DNA of 64,000 nt from Streptomyces nodosus (GCF_008704995.1 NZ_CP023747.1:1178001-1242000), one strand, 5' to 3'. Counted from the stretch's first letter, positions 16,203-25,848 are shown. The notes: a model not told the origin generated them from the letters alone. Translations and numbers: made by a program.

Positions 16203-19200
16203 TCAGCCCCGGCGCTTCCAGCGCAGCGTCACCAGTTCGAACGGGCGCAGCCGCAGCGTGACCCGGTCGCCCTCCAGCTGCGGTGCCGCCGCGTCGGCCA
16301 GCGGGCGTTCCAGCAGGTCCGTCGCCGTCACCGCCGCCGCCTCGAAGCCCGCGGTGAGCGTGGCGGTCGTACGGCCGCCGCGGGACTCGTGGAAGCGGAC
16401 CACGACGTCCCCGCTGCCGTCGTCGGCCAGCTTGACCGCGGTCACCACGACCGCGTCCTCCGCCACGGTCACCAGCGGTGTCACCTCCCGCGCACCGGTC
16501 AGCCGCCGCTCGGGCAGGTTGATCCGCCAGCCCTCACACACCGCGTCCCCGATCGCCGCGCCCGGCACCAAGGCGTGCCGGAAGCGGTGGACGCCCTGGT
16601 CGGTCTCCGGGTCCGGGAAGCGCGGGGCCCTCAGCAGGGAGACCCGGACCGTCGTGGTCGTACCGGAGTCCGCCTCCCGCACCGTGCGGGTCACATCGTG
16701 GCCGTAGGTCGAGTCGTTCACCAGCGCCACGCCCCAGCCCGGTTCCTCCAGGTGCACGAAGCGGTGGTTGCACGCCTCGAACTTGGCCGCCTCCCAGGAG
16801 GTGTTGGTGTGCGTCGGCCGGTGGAAGTGCCCGAACTGGGTCTCGGAGGCGTACCGTTCGGCGTGCACGTCCAGGGGGAACGCCAGCTTCAGGAACTTCT
16901 CCGTCTCATGCCAGTCGGCCTCCGTGTCGATCTCCAGCCGCCGCTCCCCCGGCACCAGCGACAGCACCTGGACGACCCGCGAGGCGCCGAAGGACCGTAC
17001 GACACGGACCGAGCCCCCGTCCGCACCGGGCGCGACCTGCTCCGCCTCCACCAGGTCGACGACCGTGTTGCGGTAGAACGCGTCCACGTCCCAGGCGTCC
17101 CACATGTTGGGGAAGTCGGGGTGGAGCTGGAGCAGGTTCGCGGCGCGTCCCGGGGCGACCGCCTCGCGGTCCGCCTCGATGTCGTACGCGGAGACCACCA
17201 GACCCCGCGCGTCGATCTCCACCCGCAGCAGCCCGTTGTCCAGCACGAAACCGCCGCCCGGACGCGGGGTCCTGGAGACCTCGGCCGCGGCGGCCGGGGT
17301 GCCCGCGCCGCCCGCCGGGATCCCGTCCCGGGTGTGCGGCGCGCCGTTGAACACCAGCGGCAGGGCGCCTTCCCCCGCCAGCGCGCGCTGCGCCGCCTCG
17401 ATGATCCCGGTCAGCTCCCCGGCGATCCGCTCATAGGTCGCCCGTGCCTCCCGGTGCACCCAGGCGATCGAGGAACCCGGCAGGATGTCGTGGAACTGGT
17501 GCAGCAGCACCGTCTTCCAGATGCGGTCCAGGTCCTCGTACGGGTAGGCGGATCCGGCCCGTACGGCGGCCGTGGCCGCCCACAACTCGGCCTCCTTCAG
17601 CAGGTGTTCGCTGCGCCGGTTGCCCTGCTTGGTCCTCGCCTGGCTGGTCAGCGTGGCACGGTGCAGTTCCAGATAGAGCTCGCCCACCCAGACGGGCGGG
17701 TGCGGGTACTCCTCCTCCGCCTTCCTGAAGAACGCCTCCGGGGTGTCCCACTCCACGGTCGCCGAGCCCTCGAGGTTCCGCAGCCGGGCCGCCTTCGCGA
17801 CCATCTCCCGGGTGGTGCCGCCACCGCCGTCGCCCCAGCCGGTCGGCGCCAGCGAGTGCCGGGCCACCCCCTTGTCCTTGAAGTTCCTCGCCGCGTGGGC
17901 GATCTCGCTGCCCTTCATCGAGCAGTTGTAGGTGTCGACGGGCGGGAAGTGGGTGAAGATCCGGGTGCCGTCGATGCCCTCCCACAGGAAGGTGTGGTGA
18001 GGGAACGAGTTCGTCTGCGACCAGGAGATCTTCTGGGTGAGCAGCCACTTGGAACCGGCCGCCTTGATGATCTGCGGCAGCCCGGCCGCGAACCCGAAGG
18101 TGTCGGGCAGCCAGGCCTCGTCGTTCTCGATGCCGAACTCGTCCAGGAAGAACCGCTTGCCGTGCACGAACTGACGGGCCATCGCCTCCGAGCCGGGCAT
18201 ATTGGTGTCCGACTCCACCCACATGCCGCCCGCCGGCACGAACCGGCCCCCCGCCACGGCCTCCTTCACCCGCTCCCACACCTCGGGCCGGTGCTCCTTC
18301 ACCCAGGCCCACTGCTGTGCCTGCGACATGGCGAAGACGAACTCCGGTTCGTCCTCCAGGAGCGCGGTCATGTTGGAGGTGGTACGGGCCACCTTGCGCA
18401 CCGTCTCGCGCAGCGGCCACAGCCAGGCCGAGTCGATGTGCGCATGGCCGACCGCGCTGATGCGATGCGCGGAGGCCGCGGCGGGCGCCGCCAGGACATC
18501 GGTGAGCCGTGCCCGGGCCGCCGCCGCGGTGCCGTTCACGTCCTGGAGGTCGACCTCGTCCAGCGCCCGCTCGACCGCGCGCAGGATCTCCCGCCGCCGC
18601 CCCGAGTCCAGGGGCAGCTCGGCCATCAGCTCACCGAGCACCTCCAGGTCGAGGACCAGCTGCCACACGGTCTCGTCGAAGACCGCGAGATCCATGCGCT
18701 CCAGCCGGTACTGCGGGGCGCTGCCCGCGGTCTCCTTGTCGCCCAGCCGGGTGGGCAGGAAGGGGTGGTAGTCGAGGATGACGGGGTTGGAGGCCGCCTC
18801 GATACGCAGCTCGACCCGCTCGCCGCCCGCCGCGGGGGAGCCGATCCGCACCCACTGGTTGCGCGGGTTGAGGCCCTTCACCGGGCTGCCGTCGGGGCGG
18901 TAGACCAGTCCCTCGCACTGGAAGCCCGGCATGTTCTCGTCGAAGCCGAGGTCGAGCAGCGCCTCGACCGTCCGGCCCGCCCAGGCCTCGGGCACGGTGC
19001 CGGTCACCCGGAACCAGCTGGTTCCCCACGGAGCGCCCCAGCGGGCGCCCACCTCGATCGGTTCGACCAAGGCCGCCAGTCCCTCGGCCACCGGCACGGG
19101 CTCACCGGGCGCGTGCCACACCTCGACGGTGAGCGGTACGGACTCGGGGTACACGGCGGGGCGGACGCGCTCGTCGAGGACGCGCTTGAGACGGGCTTCG

Positions 19201-19223
19201 ACCAGAGTGCGGTCGTCATGCAT
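16203..19223 (-). CDS. GH38 alpha-mannosidase
   Basis: The 1006-residue enzyme lacks a signal peptide, so it should act in the cytoplasm on imported oligosaccharides. The GH38 zinc site GHAHIDSAWLWP (H260, H262, D264) and the nucleophile Asp in WLPDTFG (D374) are intact. The order is an N-terminal beta domain (about 1-245), the GH38 barrel (about 250-525), the helical mid domain with 'LLHQFHDILPGSSI', and a C-terminal beta-sandwich. Length is normal for the family. It is the last gene of the operon with GH85 and GH5 enzymes and would remove alpha-linked mannose from N-glycan fragments. Confidence 0.95.
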   Translation of the reverse strand: MHDDRTLVEARLKRVLDERVRPAVYPESVPLTVEVWHAPGEPVPVAEGLAALVEPIEVGARWGAPWGTSWFRVTGTVPEAWAGRTVEALLDLGFDENMPGFQCEGLVYRPDGSPVKGLNPRNQWVRIGSPAAGGERVELRIEAASNPVILDYHPFLPTRLGDKETAGSAPQYRLERMDLAVFDETVWQLVLDLEVLGELMAELPLDSGRRREILRAVERALDEVDLQDVNGTAAAARARLTDVLAAPAAASAHRISAVGHAHIDSAWLWPLRETVRKVARTTSNMTALLEDEPEFVFAMSQAQQWAWVKEHRPEVWERVKEAVAGGRFVPAGGMWVESDTNMPGSEAMARQFVHGKRFFLDEFGIENDEAWLPDTFGFAAGLPQIIKAAGSKWLLTQKISWSQTNSFPHHTFLWEGIDGTRIFTHFPPVDTYNCSMKGSEIAHAARNFKDKGVARHSLAPTGWGDGGGGTTREMVAKAARLRNLEGSATVEWDTPEAFFRKAEEEYPHPPVWVGELYLELHRATLTSQARTKQGNRRSEHLLKEAELWAATAAVRAGSAYPYEDLDRIWKTVLLHQFHDILPGSSIAWVHREARATYERIAGELTGIIEAAQRALAGEGALPLVFNGAPHTRDGIPAGGAGTPAAAAEVSRTPRPGGGFVLDNGLLRVEIDARGLVVSAYDIEADREAVAPGRAANLLQLHPDFPNMWDAWDVDAFYRNTVVDLVEAEQVAPGADGGSVRVVRSFGASRVVQVLSLVPGERRLEIDTEADWHETEKFLKLAFPLDVHAERYASETQFGHFHRPTHTNTSWEAAKFEACNHRFVHLEEPGWGVALVNDSTYGHDVTRTVREADSGTTTTVRVSLLRAPRFPDPETDQGVHRFRHALVPGAAIGDAVCEGWRINLPERRLTGAREVTPLVTVAEDAVVVTAVKLADDGSGDVVVRFHESRGGRTTATLTAGFEAAAVTATDLLERPLADAAAPQLEGDRVTLRLRPFELVTLRWKRRG

Positions 19224-19262
19224 GGGATGGCTCCGTGGGGTGAGGGTGTGGGCCGCCGGGTT

Positions 19263-21269
19263 CTACCAGCGGTGGGTGAGGCGGGCGGGGGGCGAGACGT
19301 TGTAGAGCTCCCCGACCGCGCGCAGTTCGAATCGCGCGACGCTCTCGCCCGGCTCCGGGCCGAGCCCGCCGACATGGAAGGCGCGCTGGCAGGTGCCGCC
19401 GAGGAAGCGGCGCCGGCCGTCGGGCAGGATCCGGTGCAGCTCGTAGTGGCGGGGAGCGGGCCCCGCCGCGGGGGCGGCCTCCCAGGCGAACCGCAGACTG
19501 CCGCCGTCGGCGTCGGTGATCCGCGGCCGGACGGGCGCGGCCGGGGTGACGGCCGTGTCGCGCACCGCGATGCCGCCGAGCCGCCAGCGCACCTGGCCGC
19601 CCCCGCCGGTGAGGCGTACGGCCAGCCTGCGCACCGTGCCGGACAGGCCGGTCAGCGGCACGGTCGCGGTCCGCCAGCCGTCGCCGCCGGTCACCGGGAA
19701 GTAGGTGTACGAGGGGGCCTGCCCAGGGGTACCGGGCTCGGTGGTGGCCACGGCCAGCTCGATCCGGACATCGCCCGCGTCGGCCCGGTGGGTCAGTTCG
19801 ACGACCGTCCCGGGACCGATCGGCAGCCGGGTCGCATACAGCTCCAGCGTGGCCGGCGCGTCCAGAGCTCCGGAGACCAGCACACTGCTGCCGCCGCGCC
19901 AGGCGTCCTCGAAGTCGAAGGCGACGGTGGGGCGCGTCCCGTCGGTACGGACGGCCCAGCGGCGGGAGGGCAGCCGGTCCTGGAGTCCGAGGTGGTTCCA
20001 GGGGGTGTCCGAGCCGACCCGGCCGTCCTCGTACCACCGCAGTCCGTGCCCGGTGTTGAAGACGGAGGCGAAGGGCAGCGCGTCGACGGTCGAGCGGTCC
20101 GCGACCGACACCGCGGGGGCCCGCCACCTCGCCGTGGTGTCCGGGGCGGACGGGTCCAGGGAGGAGCCCGTCCAGAAGAGGTCGTCGGCCGTGTGGAAGT
20201 CGCCGGGCGTGCGGCTCGCGGGCAGATGGTTGCGGGTCCACTCCGGCCGGTAGTAGCCGATGGAGGTGACGTGTGCCGCTGTGGTCGGCACGATCGCGTC
20301 CCAGTCCACCGAGGTGTTGGTGCCGCCCGACTCCACGTCGACGCCCGCCCACAGCTCGTGGCGGCTGCGCCCGAGCTGTTCGGCCAGCGCGCCGGAGGAG
20401 GCCAGCGAGGCCCTCGACCAGCGGAAGTCGACGAACAGGGAGTCGGCGGCGCGGAAGAACTCCTGGTTCTGGCTGTCCAGGGCGCCCTGCCAGGACACCG
20501 TGCCGTTCACCGTCATCGCGTCGTACCAGGTGACGCGCAGCCCCTTCGCCGCGCTCAGCGCCTTCAGCTCCTTGACGAAGCCGAGCATGTCGGCGCCGAG
20601 CGCGCTGTTCCCGCCGCCGGTCTCGGCGTTGACGAACCAGCCGTCGAAGCCGTACGCCTCGGCGACGGCGACGAGTTGCGCGGCGAGCGGAAAGCGCCCG
20701 GCGCCGTCCTTCTGGACGAGGTCACGCGTCCACTGGAGCTGTCCGCCGTAGGCGACGGGCGGCAGGAAGATGTTGCCGAGCACGGGGACACCGTGCCGGT
20801 GGGCCGCGTCCACGATCGGGGCGTTCGGCGCGAGGATCAGTCCCTCGCCCGACGAGCCGCCCCAGAAGACCAGTTCGTCGAGGTAGGCCCAGTGGGTGAG
20901 GGCGTAGTAGTCGGCGGTGGGGGCGCCTTGGGAGGGGTTGGCGGAGGTGGGTCCGAAGGAGACCAGGGACTGGACACGGGCCTGTCCGGAGCGTGCGGTG
21001 GTGTTGGCCGGGGTCGGGGTGAAACGGGCGGCGAGCGGCACGGAGGCCGCGTTGAAGGCCAGGTCCGTGTCGTCGGCGGCGCGCCAGCTCTTCAGGCTGC
21101 GCCAGGTGATGCCCGCCCCCGGGGTGCCCGAGGGCAGCGAGTCGGGGTACCAGTAGGAGGCGTACGGCTGGAGGTCGCGGGCGGCGGCCGAGGCTGCGGG
21201 CAGGGGCAGCGCGGGGGTGAGCGCGGCTGCCGCTCCGGCGAGCAGGACCGTGCGTCGGCTGAGGTTCAC
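19263..21269 (-). CDS. Exported GH85 endo-beta-N-acetylglucosaminidase (ENGase)
   Basis: This enzyme cuts the chitobiose core of N-glycans and frees the oligosaccharide. A Tat-type signal (SRRTVLLAGAAAA) with an Ala-rich cleavage region ends near residue 30. The GH85 catalytic pair is seen in GFDGWFVNAETGGG: Asn214 assists the substrate acetamido group and Glu216 is the acid/base. The barrel covers about residues 33-345. It is followed by carbohydrate-binding and fibronectin-like beta domains ('VDGRRRFLGG...' near the end). The product is 668 residues. The Tat route and lack of a membrane anchor suggest release outside the cell, upstream of the ABC importer encoded in the same operon. Confidence 0.95.
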   Translation of the reverse strand: MNLSRRTVLLAGAAAALTPALPLPAASAAARDLQPYASYWYPDSLPSGTPGAGITWRSLKSWRAADDTDLAFNAASVPLAARFTPTPANTTARSGQARVQSLVSFGPTSANPSQGAPTADYYALTHWAYLDELVFWGGSSGEGLILAPNAPIVDAAHRHGVPVLGNIFLPPVAYGGQLQWTRDLVQKDGAGRFPLAAQLVAVAEAYGFDGWFVNAETGGGNSALGADMLGFVKELKALSAAKGLRVTWYDAMTVNGTVSWQGALDSQNQEFFRAADSLFVDFRWSRASLASSGALAEQLGRSRHELWAGVDVESGGTNTSVDWDAIVPTTAAHVTSIGYYRPEWTRNHLPASRTPGDFHTADDLFWTGSSLDPSAPDTTARWRAPAVSVADRSTVDALPFASVFNTGHGLRWYEDGRVGSDTPWNHLGLQDRLPSRRWAVRTDGTRPTVAFDFEDAWRGGSSVLVSGALDAPATLELYATRLPIGPGTVVELTHRADAGDVRIELAVATTEPGTPGQAPSYTYFPVTGGDGWRTATVPLTGLSGTVRRLAVRLTGGGGQVRWRLGGIAVRDTAVTPAAPVRPRITDADGGSLRFAWEAAPAAGPAPRHYELHRILPDGRRRFLGGTCQRAFHVGGLGPEPGESVARFELRAVGELYNVSPPARLTHRW

Positions 21270-21306
21270 AGTGTGCTCCGTTTCGTCGTGGACGGTGGGG
21301 TACGGG

Positions 21307-22539
21307 CTACTGGGTGACCTGTTCGGGGGTGACGACCTCGGTGATGCCGCGGGCCGCGAGATGGTCCTTGTCGTCGGCGCGGCTCTCGAGGACGGTGGTG
21401 GGGCGGGCCCCGTCGGCGGTCAGCCGGGCGAACGCCTCGAAGACCGCGCCGCCGGGGGCGCAGACCGAACGGCCGGCCGCGGTGTCGACCACCAGCGCGG
21501 TGGTGCGGGGAGCGGGCCGGTGTGTCCGCCGTTCCTGGACGACCCGGGCGAGTGCCTCGGCGGCGGGCTTGGGGCGCCGCTCGTTGGTCAACAGGCCGAG
21601 GCCGTACTCCAGTTCGGGGAAGTCGGCGAGGTCGCGGCTGACGTCGTGCGAGCACCACCAGGTCACGCCCCACAGATCGGGACAGTCCAGGACGTTGTCC
21701 ACGGTCGCCTCGGTGAAGGCGGCGGCGTGCTCGGCGGGGATCAGCGGCGCGGGGGCTCCGACCTCCTGGAGCCAGACGGGGCGGTGCGGGTCCTCGGCCC
21801 AGGCCTTGGACAGTTCGACCAGGTAGGCCGCATGGTGCTCGGTGGCGGTGCCGGTGCGGCCGTGGCGCTGGGCTGTGCCGTTGAACACCCAGGAGTGCAC
21901 GGCGGTGAGGTCGCCGAGGCGCGCCGAGTGCTCGGGGGTGAAGGGCTGGTCGTCCTGGTACCAGGCGGCGTCGTAGGAGGCGTGCAGATGCAGCTTGCCG
22001 GGGGCGCCCTCGGCGCAGGCGGCGAGCAGCCGGGTGAGCCACCGCCCGGCCTGTTCGGGGGTGATGCGGTCCGGGTCGGGGTGCGGTCCCGCGGCGAACT
22101 GGTTGACCTCGTTGCCGATGGTCATGCCGATGAAGTTGGGCCGGTCGGCGAGCGCGGCGGCGAGGGTCCGCAGATAGGTCTCCTCCCCCTCGACCACCTC
22201 CGGGTCGGTGAAGATGTTGCGCCGGTGCCAGGTCCCCGTCCAGGCGGGCAGGAAGTCGAAGCTCGACAGATGGCCCTGGAGCCCGTCCACATTGACGTCG
22301 AGCCCGCGTTCGGCCGCCGCGTCGGCGAGCGCGACGAGCTGCTCGACGGCGCGGGGGCGGATCAGGGTGCGGTTGGGCTGGAAGTAGGGCCACAGCGGGA
22401 AGACCCGGATGTGGTCCAGGCCCAGCGCGGCGATCGAGTCCAGGTCGGCGCGTACGGAGTCGGGGTCGAAGTCGAGCCAGTGGTGGAACCACCCCTCGCT
22501 GGGGGTGTAGTTGACGCCGAAGCGCACGGCTGAGGGCAT
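21307..22539 (-). CDS. GH5 glycoside hydrolase, subfamily 18-like (beta-mannosidase on Man-beta-1,4-GlcNAc)
   Basis: The 410-residue protein without signal peptide is a (beta/alpha)8 clan-A hydrolase. The acid/base Glu is in GMTIGNEVNQF (E144) and the nucleophile Glu in VWLQEVGAP (E259). Start-region features (RFGVNYTPSEGWFHHW) are typical of GH5_18, a subfamily whose characterised members release mannose from the Man-beta-1,4-GlcNAc core of N-glycans inside the cell. The subfamily call is by recognition, not by alignment. It lies 36 bp from the upstream permease gene and 37 bp from the downstream GH85 gene. Confidence 0.82.
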   Translation of the reverse strand: MPSAVRFGVNYTPSEGWFHHWLDFDPDSVRADLDSIAALGLDHIRVFPLWPYFQPNRTLIRPRAVEQLVALADAAAERGLDVNVDGLQGHLSSFDFLPAWTGTWHRRNIFTDPEVVEGEETYLRTLAAALADRPNFIGMTIGNEVNQFAAGPHPDPDRITPEQAGRWLTRLLAACAEGAPGKLHLHASYDAAWYQDDQPFTPEHSARLGDLTAVHSWVFNGTAQRHGRTGTATEHHAAYLVELSKAWAEDPHRPVWLQEVGAPAPLIPAEHAAAFTEATVDNVLDCPDLWGVTWWCSHDVSRDLADFPELEYGLGLLTNERRPKPAAEALARVVQERRTHRPAPRTTALVVDTAAGRSVCAPGGAVFEAFARLTADGARPTTVLESRADDKDHLAARGITEVVTPEQVTQ

Positions 22540-22575
22540 ACGGGTTCCTTCGGACGGTGGTGCGGGTACGGAGGT

Positions 22576-23481
22576 TCAGCCCTTGACGGCGCCCTCGCCG
22601 ACGCCGCGGAAGAAGTACCGCTGGAGACAGGCGAAGAGGAGCATCAGCGGGGCCACCGCGATGACGGTGCCGGCGGCCACGAGGCGTTCGTCGTTGGCGA
22701 AGGTGCCGTGCAGATAGTTGAGCCCGATGGTCAGGGTGAACTTCGAGGGGTCGCTCAGCACGATCAGCGGCCACAGGAAGTCGTCCCAGGAGAACATGAA
22801 GGCGAAGATCGCGACGACGGCCAGGGTGCCCTTCACCGAGGGAAGCGCGATCCTGAAGAACCGCTGCCAGACGTTGGCGCCGTCCACGAAGGCGGCCTCC
22901 TCCACCTCGTGGGGCAGTTGGAGGAAGGCGTTGCGCAGCAGCAGCACATTCATCGCGTTGACGCTGCCGGGCAGCAGGACACCGATCAGGGTGTTGTTGA
23001 GGCCGAGGTCCCGCATGGTGGTGAACTGGGCGATGATGATGCCCTCGGCGGGAACCAGCATCGCCAGGATGAAGACGAGGGCGGTGCCCCTGCGGCCCCG
23101 GTAGCGCAACCGGGCCAGCGCATAGCCCGCGAGGGCCGCTCCGACGCAGTTGGTGACGACACTGGCGCCGGCCACCGTCAGCGAGTTGAGGGCGTAGTCC
23201 CATACGGGGATGGTGTCCGCGACGCGCGCGTAGTTGTGCAGCGTCGGATGCGCGGGCAGGAACGAGGGCGGGGAGCTGAAGATGTTCTCGGTCGGGCCCT
23301 TGAGCGAGGTGGACAGCTGCCACAGGAAGGGGCCGACCGTCAGCACCAGCACCACCAGGAGCAGTGCGTATCTCAGGACCAGCTCCCCCGCGCCGACGCG
23401 GCGGCCGTGCTCGTCGGTGAGCCGTCCCCGGCGCCGGGTGACCCGCTCGGGGGCCGGCGGTGCCTTCTCCGGGGTGCTCAT
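22576..23481 (-). CDS. Carbohydrate ABC transporter permease (MalG/CUT1 type)
   Basis: The 301-residue inner-membrane permease has six helices and the EAA loop EAAFVDGANVWQRFFRIALP that contacts the ATPase. Its start overlaps the stop of the partner permease by 4 bp, so they are translationally coupled. No ATPase gene is in the operon; CUT1 importers of Streptomyces commonly share one ATPase (MsiK) encoded elsewhere. With the lipoprotein at 24378 it would import an N-glycan oligosaccharide. Confidence 0.94.
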   Translation of the reverse strand: MSTPEKAPPAPERVTRRRGRLTDEHGRRVGAGELVLRYALLLVVLVLTVGPFLWQLSTSLKGPTENIFSSPPSFLPAHPTLHNYARVADTIPVWDYALNSLTVAGASVVTNCVGAALAGYALARLRYRGRRGTALVFILAMLVPAEGIIIAQFTTMRDLGLNNTLIGVLLPGSVNAMNVLLLRNAFLQLPHEVEEAAFVDGANVWQRFFRIALPSVKGTLAVVAIFAFMFSWDDFLWPLIVLSDPSKFTLTIGLNYLHGTFANDERLVAAGTVIAVAPLMLLFACLQRYFFRGVGEGAVKG

Positions 23482-24371
23482 GCGTCCTCCCTCCGGTCCG
23501 CGCGCAGGACCAGCAGCATCAGCGCCACGGTGACGACGAAGACGACGAGCGAGAGCGCGGAGGCATAGCCGACCCGGCCGGTCAGACCGGTGCCGGTGCG
23601 CTGCACCAGCATGACGAGGGTGGTGTCCTCGCCGGCCGGACCGCCCGTCGGGCCCGCCAGCAGATACACCTCGGAGAACACCTTGAAGGCGGCGACCGAG
23701 GCGAGCGCGGCGACCAGCACCATGGTGGAGCGGACGGCGGGCACGGTGACCGTCAGAAAACGGCGTACGGCGCCCGCGCCGTCCACCGCCGCGGCCTCGT
23801 GCAGTTCACGCGGCACACTGGCGAGCGCGGCCAAGTAGATGATCATGTAGTAGCCGAGGCCCTTCCAGACCGTGACGGCCATGGCGCTCAGCAGGAGCAG
23901 CCACTGGTCGCTGAGGAAGCCGACCCGGCCCACCCCGACCGTCTCGAGCAGCGAGTTCACCAGGCCGCGCTCGTCCAGCAGCCACACCCAGATCAGGCCC
24001 ACCACGACGATGGAGGCGACCACCGGGGTGTAGAAGGCCGAACGGAAGAAGGCGATGCCGGGGATGTTCTTCTGCACCAGCAGGGCCAGCAGCAGCGGCA
24101 GCACGACGAGCGCCGGAACGACCCCGAGGACGTAGAGCACGCTGTTGCGCAGGGCGATCCAGAACATCTCGTCGTGGAGCAGTTCGCGGAAGTTGGCGAG
24201 CCCCACGAAGCGGCCGGGGATCAGGGTGCGGCGGTCGGTGAAGGAGTTCACCACGGTGGAGACGAAGGGATACAGGACGAACGCACCGACGACCAGCAGT
24301 CCCGGGGCGGCGAACAGCCAGGGACTGACGGGCAGTTGGCGCCGCACCCGCGACACGGGGGAAAGGGCCAT
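23478..24371 (-). CDS. Carbohydrate ABC transporter permease (MalF/CUT1 type)
   Basis: The 297-residue protein has six predicted helices and the EAA loop EAAAVDGAGAVRRFLTVTVP. It pairs with the MalG-type permease just downstream (4-bp overlap) and starts 6 bp after the stop of the binding-protein gene. The N-terminus is short, without the large periplasmic loop of enterobacterial MalF, as is usual in Gram-positive CUT1 systems. Confidence 0.94.
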   Translation of the reverse strand: MALSPVSRVRRQLPVSPWLFAAPGLLVVGAFVLYPFVSTVVNSFTDRRTLIPGRFVGLANFRELLHDEMFWIALRNSVLYVLGVVPALVVLPLLLALLVQKNIPGIAFFRSAFYTPVVASIVVVGLIWVWLLDERGLVNSLLETVGVGRVGFLSDQWLLLLSAMAVTVWKGLGYYMIIYLAALASVPRELHEAAAVDGAGAVRRFLTVTVPAVRSTMVLVAALASVAAFKVFSEVYLLAGPTGGPAGEDTTLVMLVQRTGTGLTGRVGYASALSLVVFVVTVALMLLVLRADRREDA

Positions 24372-24377
24372 GACGGT

Positions 24378-25664
24378 TCAGCCCTGCTGCGTCAGAAGCC
24401 GGTCGCAGGCCTTGACAGCGTTGTCGAGCGCCGCCCGGGGGCTCTGCCTGCCCTGCAGCGCCTTGGCGACCTCGTTGCGCAGCGCGGTCTTCATCTGGTC
24501 GCTGAACAGCACGGGCGTGTAGTTCACCGCATTCTTCAGGGACTTGGCGGCGGCGATCCGCACCCGCGTCTCGTCCGTGCCGTCCTCCTTGGTGAAGTAC
24601 GGGTCGTCGAGCGAGCCGGCGGTGCTCGGGAAGATGGCCACCTTCTTCGCGAACGACATCTGGTTCTGTGCGTCGGTGACGTAGTGCGCGAAGGCGACCG
24701 CGGCCGGGGTGTGCTTGGTGCGGGAGTTGACCATCACGCCCATCACATACATGTTGACGTGGCCGGTGCTGGTGATCTGGTCGGTGATCCCGATGTTCTT
24801 GTACAGGCCGGGCGCCTGCTTCTTGAAGTTCTCCAGGTCCAGCGCGCTGCCCGGGTTCATGGCGACGGCCCCGGTGAGGAACTTCTTGCCGGAGGACTCG
24901 GGGGTCGCGGTCAGGGCCTGCGGGTCGAGTGCCTTGGCGTCGTACAACTCCTTGTATCTGGTGAGGAGTTCGACGCCCCTGGCCTCGTTGAAGGCGAAGC
25001 CGGTGCCCTGCTTGTTCATCAGCTCGACGCCGTAGCGGCCGAAGTCCTCGATGGTGGGCACATTGGCGAGGGTGGCCACCTCGCCGTCGCTCTTCTTCGC
25101 CAACTGGAGGGCGTCGGTGAAGAGTTCGTCGTAGGTCTTCGGGGGGCTGTCCGGGTCGAGCCCGGCCTTGCGGAAGAGGTCCTTGTTGTAGAACAGCGGG
25201 CCGGTGTTCAGATACCAGGGGAAGGCGTAGGTGCCGGTCATGCCCGGTATCCGCTGTCCCGTCCAGGCCCCGTCGAGGTACTCGGACCGGTACTTCGCCG
25301 CCGCCTTGTCGAGGTCGAGGGCGAGCCCGGCCTTGGCGAGCGGGGCGAGCAGATCGGGCGAGACATTGACGACGTCGGGCAGGGTTCCGCCAGCCGCGTC
25401 CGCGCTGAGCTTGTCGGGGTAGCCCTCGGCGGGCTGGTCGATCCACTTGACGTGGGTGCCGGGGTGTTCCTTCTCGAAGTCTGCGATCAGCCCGTCGAAG
25501 TAGGACTTGAAGTTGGCGCGCAGATTCCAGGTCTGGAAGGTGATGTCGCCCTCGATCGCGCCGGAGGCGTCCGTCGAGCCGCCGCCGTCGTCCGAGGAGC
25601 CGCAGGCGCTCAGCGGCAGGACGAGGGCGGAGACGACGGCGACGGCGAGTGCTCTGCGGGACAT
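24378..25664 (-). CDS. Sugar-binding lipoprotein of a CUT1 ABC importer
   Basis: The product (about 428 residues) has a lipoprotein signal with lipobox LPLSAC, then a classic type-2 periplasmic-binding fold ('GDITFQTWNLRANFKSYF', 'FEKEHPGTHVKWIDQP', 'AVAMNPGSALDLENFKK'). ATG 25664 has a ribosome site (AAGGGAG) 16 bases away, too far. The in-frame GTG at 25670 has the same site at 10 bases and may be the true start, adding two residues. It is the first gene of the leftward operon, as expected for the most highly expressed component. The ligand is inferred from neighbouring GH85, GH5 and GH38 genes to be an N-glycan fragment. Confidence 0.92.
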   Translation of the reverse strand: MSRRALAVAVVSALVLPLSACGSSDDGGGSTDASGAIEGDITFQTWNLRANFKSYFDGLIADFEKEHPGTHVKWIDQPAEGYPDKLSADAAGGTLPDVVNVSPDLLAPLAKAGLALDLDKAAAKYRSEYLDGAWTGQRIPGMTGTYAFPWYLNTGPLFYNKDLFRKAGLDPDSPPKTYDELFTDALQLAKKSDGEVATLANVPTIEDFGRYGVELMNKQGTGFAFNEARGVELLTRYKELYDAKALDPQALTATPESSGKKFLTGAVAMNPGSALDLENFKKQAPGLYKNIGITDQITSTGHVNMYVMGVMVNSRTKHTPAAVAFAHYVTDAQNQMSFAKKVAIFPSTAGSLDDPYFTKEDGTDETRVRIAAAKSLKNAVNYTPVLFSDQMKTALRNEVAKALQGRQSPRAALDNAVKACDRLLTQQG

Positions 25665-25715
25665 GGGCACGGTGACACGGCTCCCTTGCGGCGTCGGCTG
25701 CTGGCTGCGGCAGCG

Positions 25716-25745
25716 ACCTTGCCCGGCGCGTCGGGGAAAAGTCAA
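25716..25745 (-). promoter_or_regulatory. Candidate promoter of the N-glycan operon
   Basis: On the minus strand TTGACT (25745-25740) and CAAGGT (25721-25716) are 18 bases apart. The -35 match is good and the -10 match weak. The transcript would begin near 25709 and give a leader of about 45 bases. Confidence 0.4.
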
Positions 25746-25769
25746 TGGATTCACCCGAGCTAAAGAAAT

Positions 25770-25783
25770 CCAAGGGGCATTAG
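25770..25783. promoter_or_regulatory. Third LacI-type operator (degenerate)
   Basis: CCAAGGGGCATTAG differs at three positions from CTAAAGCGCATTAG; its right half GCATTAG is perfect. It lies upstream of the N-glycan operon promoter. Confidence 0.55.
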
Positions 25784-25811
25784 TACAGGTCAGAGCGGTG
25801 CGAGTTAAAAC

Positions 25812-25841
25812 TTGCCAACATCGACTAATGCGCTTTAGGCT
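25812..25841 (+). promoter_or_regulatory. Promoter of the lacI-type gene
   Basis: TTGCCA (25812-25817) and TAGGCT (25836-25841) are 18 bases apart. TAGGCT is a full match to the Streptomyces vegetative -10 consensus. Transcription should start near 25848. Operator 1 overlaps the -10 and operator 2 begins at about +1. Confidence 0.6.
25825..25838. promoter_or_regulatory. LacI-type operator 1
   Basis: CTAATGCGCTTTAG is palindromic at 12 of 14 positions with a central GCGC, the usual form of LacI-family operators (central CG). It overlaps the -10 of the regulator's own promoter. Confidence 0.7.
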
Positions 25842-25848
25842 CCTTGCG

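Noticed and set aside
14706..21317. A continuous plus-strand open frame of about 2,200 codons
   Set aside because: It lies opposite the aldo/keto reductase, GH38 and GH85 genes, all of which have intact catalytic motifs. Long antisense frames are expected in DNA with over 70% G+C, and this one has no domain or plausible composition.
23460..25763. Plus-strand open frame of 767 codons antisense to the ABC importer genes
   Set aside because: The minus strand encodes two permeases and a binding protein with clear family motifs; the antisense frame is rich in His/Gln/Gly without any recognisable fold.
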